Positions 63,982 to 64,000 of a stretch of DNA of 64,000 nucleotides are shown here, one piece after another. Both the position numbers and the translations under genes were made by a program. Position 1 is the stretch's first letter; every line of letters starts with the position of its first letter. Source of the DNA: Tetzosporium hominis (lineage in GTDB: Bacteria > Bacillota > Bacilli > Bacillales_A > Planococcaceae); NCBI RefSeq assembly GCF_002265435.1, contig NZ_NOKQ01000196.1, positions 62,001 through 126,000 on the forward strand, read 5' to 3'. The notes below the pieces were generated by a model. The model saw only the letters and a list, made by a program, of their open reading frames with translations, was not told the DNA's origin and did not search any database.

Positions 63982-64000
63982 TCCATTTCCTCTTTCACTT

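Noticed and set aside
1-64000. CRISPR arrays, insertion sequences, prophage, tRNA or rRNA genes
   Set aside because: No regularly spaced repeats, transposase or integrase frames, phage structural genes or cloverleaf-like sequences were seen on reading the window.

Overview
The window comes from a low-GC Gram-positive bacterium, most likely a Planococcaceae-type member of the Bacillales (Planococcus, Sporosarcina, Chryseomicrobium or a relative). The pointers are strong purine-rich ribosome binding sites, Bacillus-style gene sets (nifS divergent from nadBCA, mqo, YvbH-, YflT- and YdaG-like proteins, a CsbB/GtrA-type glycosylation set, a preQ1-I riboswitch) and several S-layer-homology (SLH) surface proteins. 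The genus cannot be fixed from the sequence alone. I see no rRNA, tRNA, insertion sequence, prophage or CRISPR array. This is chromosomal sequence rich in secreted and cell-surface functions.

Layout. 1-7 kb: end of a DUF2157/DUF4401 + GDYXXLXY pair, stress and lipoprotein genes, bioY behind a BirA operator, a PAS-PAS-GGDEF cyclase, a HAD phosphatase and a UPF0316 protein. 7-12.3 kb: a 1,695-residue secreted protein with two different nuclease domains. 12.4-19.1 kb: a dicarboxylate symporter, a vWA + macro-domain pair, malate:quinone oxidoreductase, a prepilin-like protein and an orphan CdiI-like immunity protein. 19.1-23.8 kb: the NAD de novo locus, nifS divergent from nadBCA, with overlapping promoters around a palindromic operator. 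24-30.6 kb: DegV, a DcuS/CitA-type two-component system and the TctCBA tricarboxylate transporter; both transcription units have cre-like sites. 30.7-35.9 kb: a GAF-GGDEF-EAL gene broken by an in-frame stop, an SLH-NlpC/P60 hydrolase and an LCP protein.

35.9-46.9 kb is a surface-polymer region. A probable seven-gene minus-strand operon runs GtrII-type glucosyltransferase, LtaS-like synthase, GalU, GtrA, MFS, MBOAT and SGNH partner. Facing it are a GT2 undecaprenyl-phosphate sugar transferase and a VanY-SLH carboxypeptidase. Together these supply every step of an outside-facing glycosylation route: UDP-glucose, lipid-linked glucose, flipping and transfer onto a polyglycerol-phosphate-type polymer. 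An O-acylation module sits beside it. 46.9-52.4 kb: a subtilase-SLH protease, queF plus a queuosine-precursor transporter under a preQ1 riboswitch, a YvbH-like protein and a CapA-like protein. 52.4-57.4 kb: a tightly overlapping RpiR / M20 / GNAT / N-succinylamino-acid racemase / YkvI operon that fits D-amino-acid to L-amino-acid salvage. 57.6-63.2 kb: a 1,852-residue secreted amylopullulanase with a perfect cre site and a LacI-type operator. The window ends with a UPF0316 gene relic and a VOC protein.

Three genes within about 10 kb (31-41 kb) carry single-base lesions: two in-frame TAA codons and one frameshift. In each case the coding sequence continues cleanly beyond the lesion. A structured repeat occurs twice, both times between a gene end and a Rho-independent terminator, and its basal stem shows a compensatory base-pair change.
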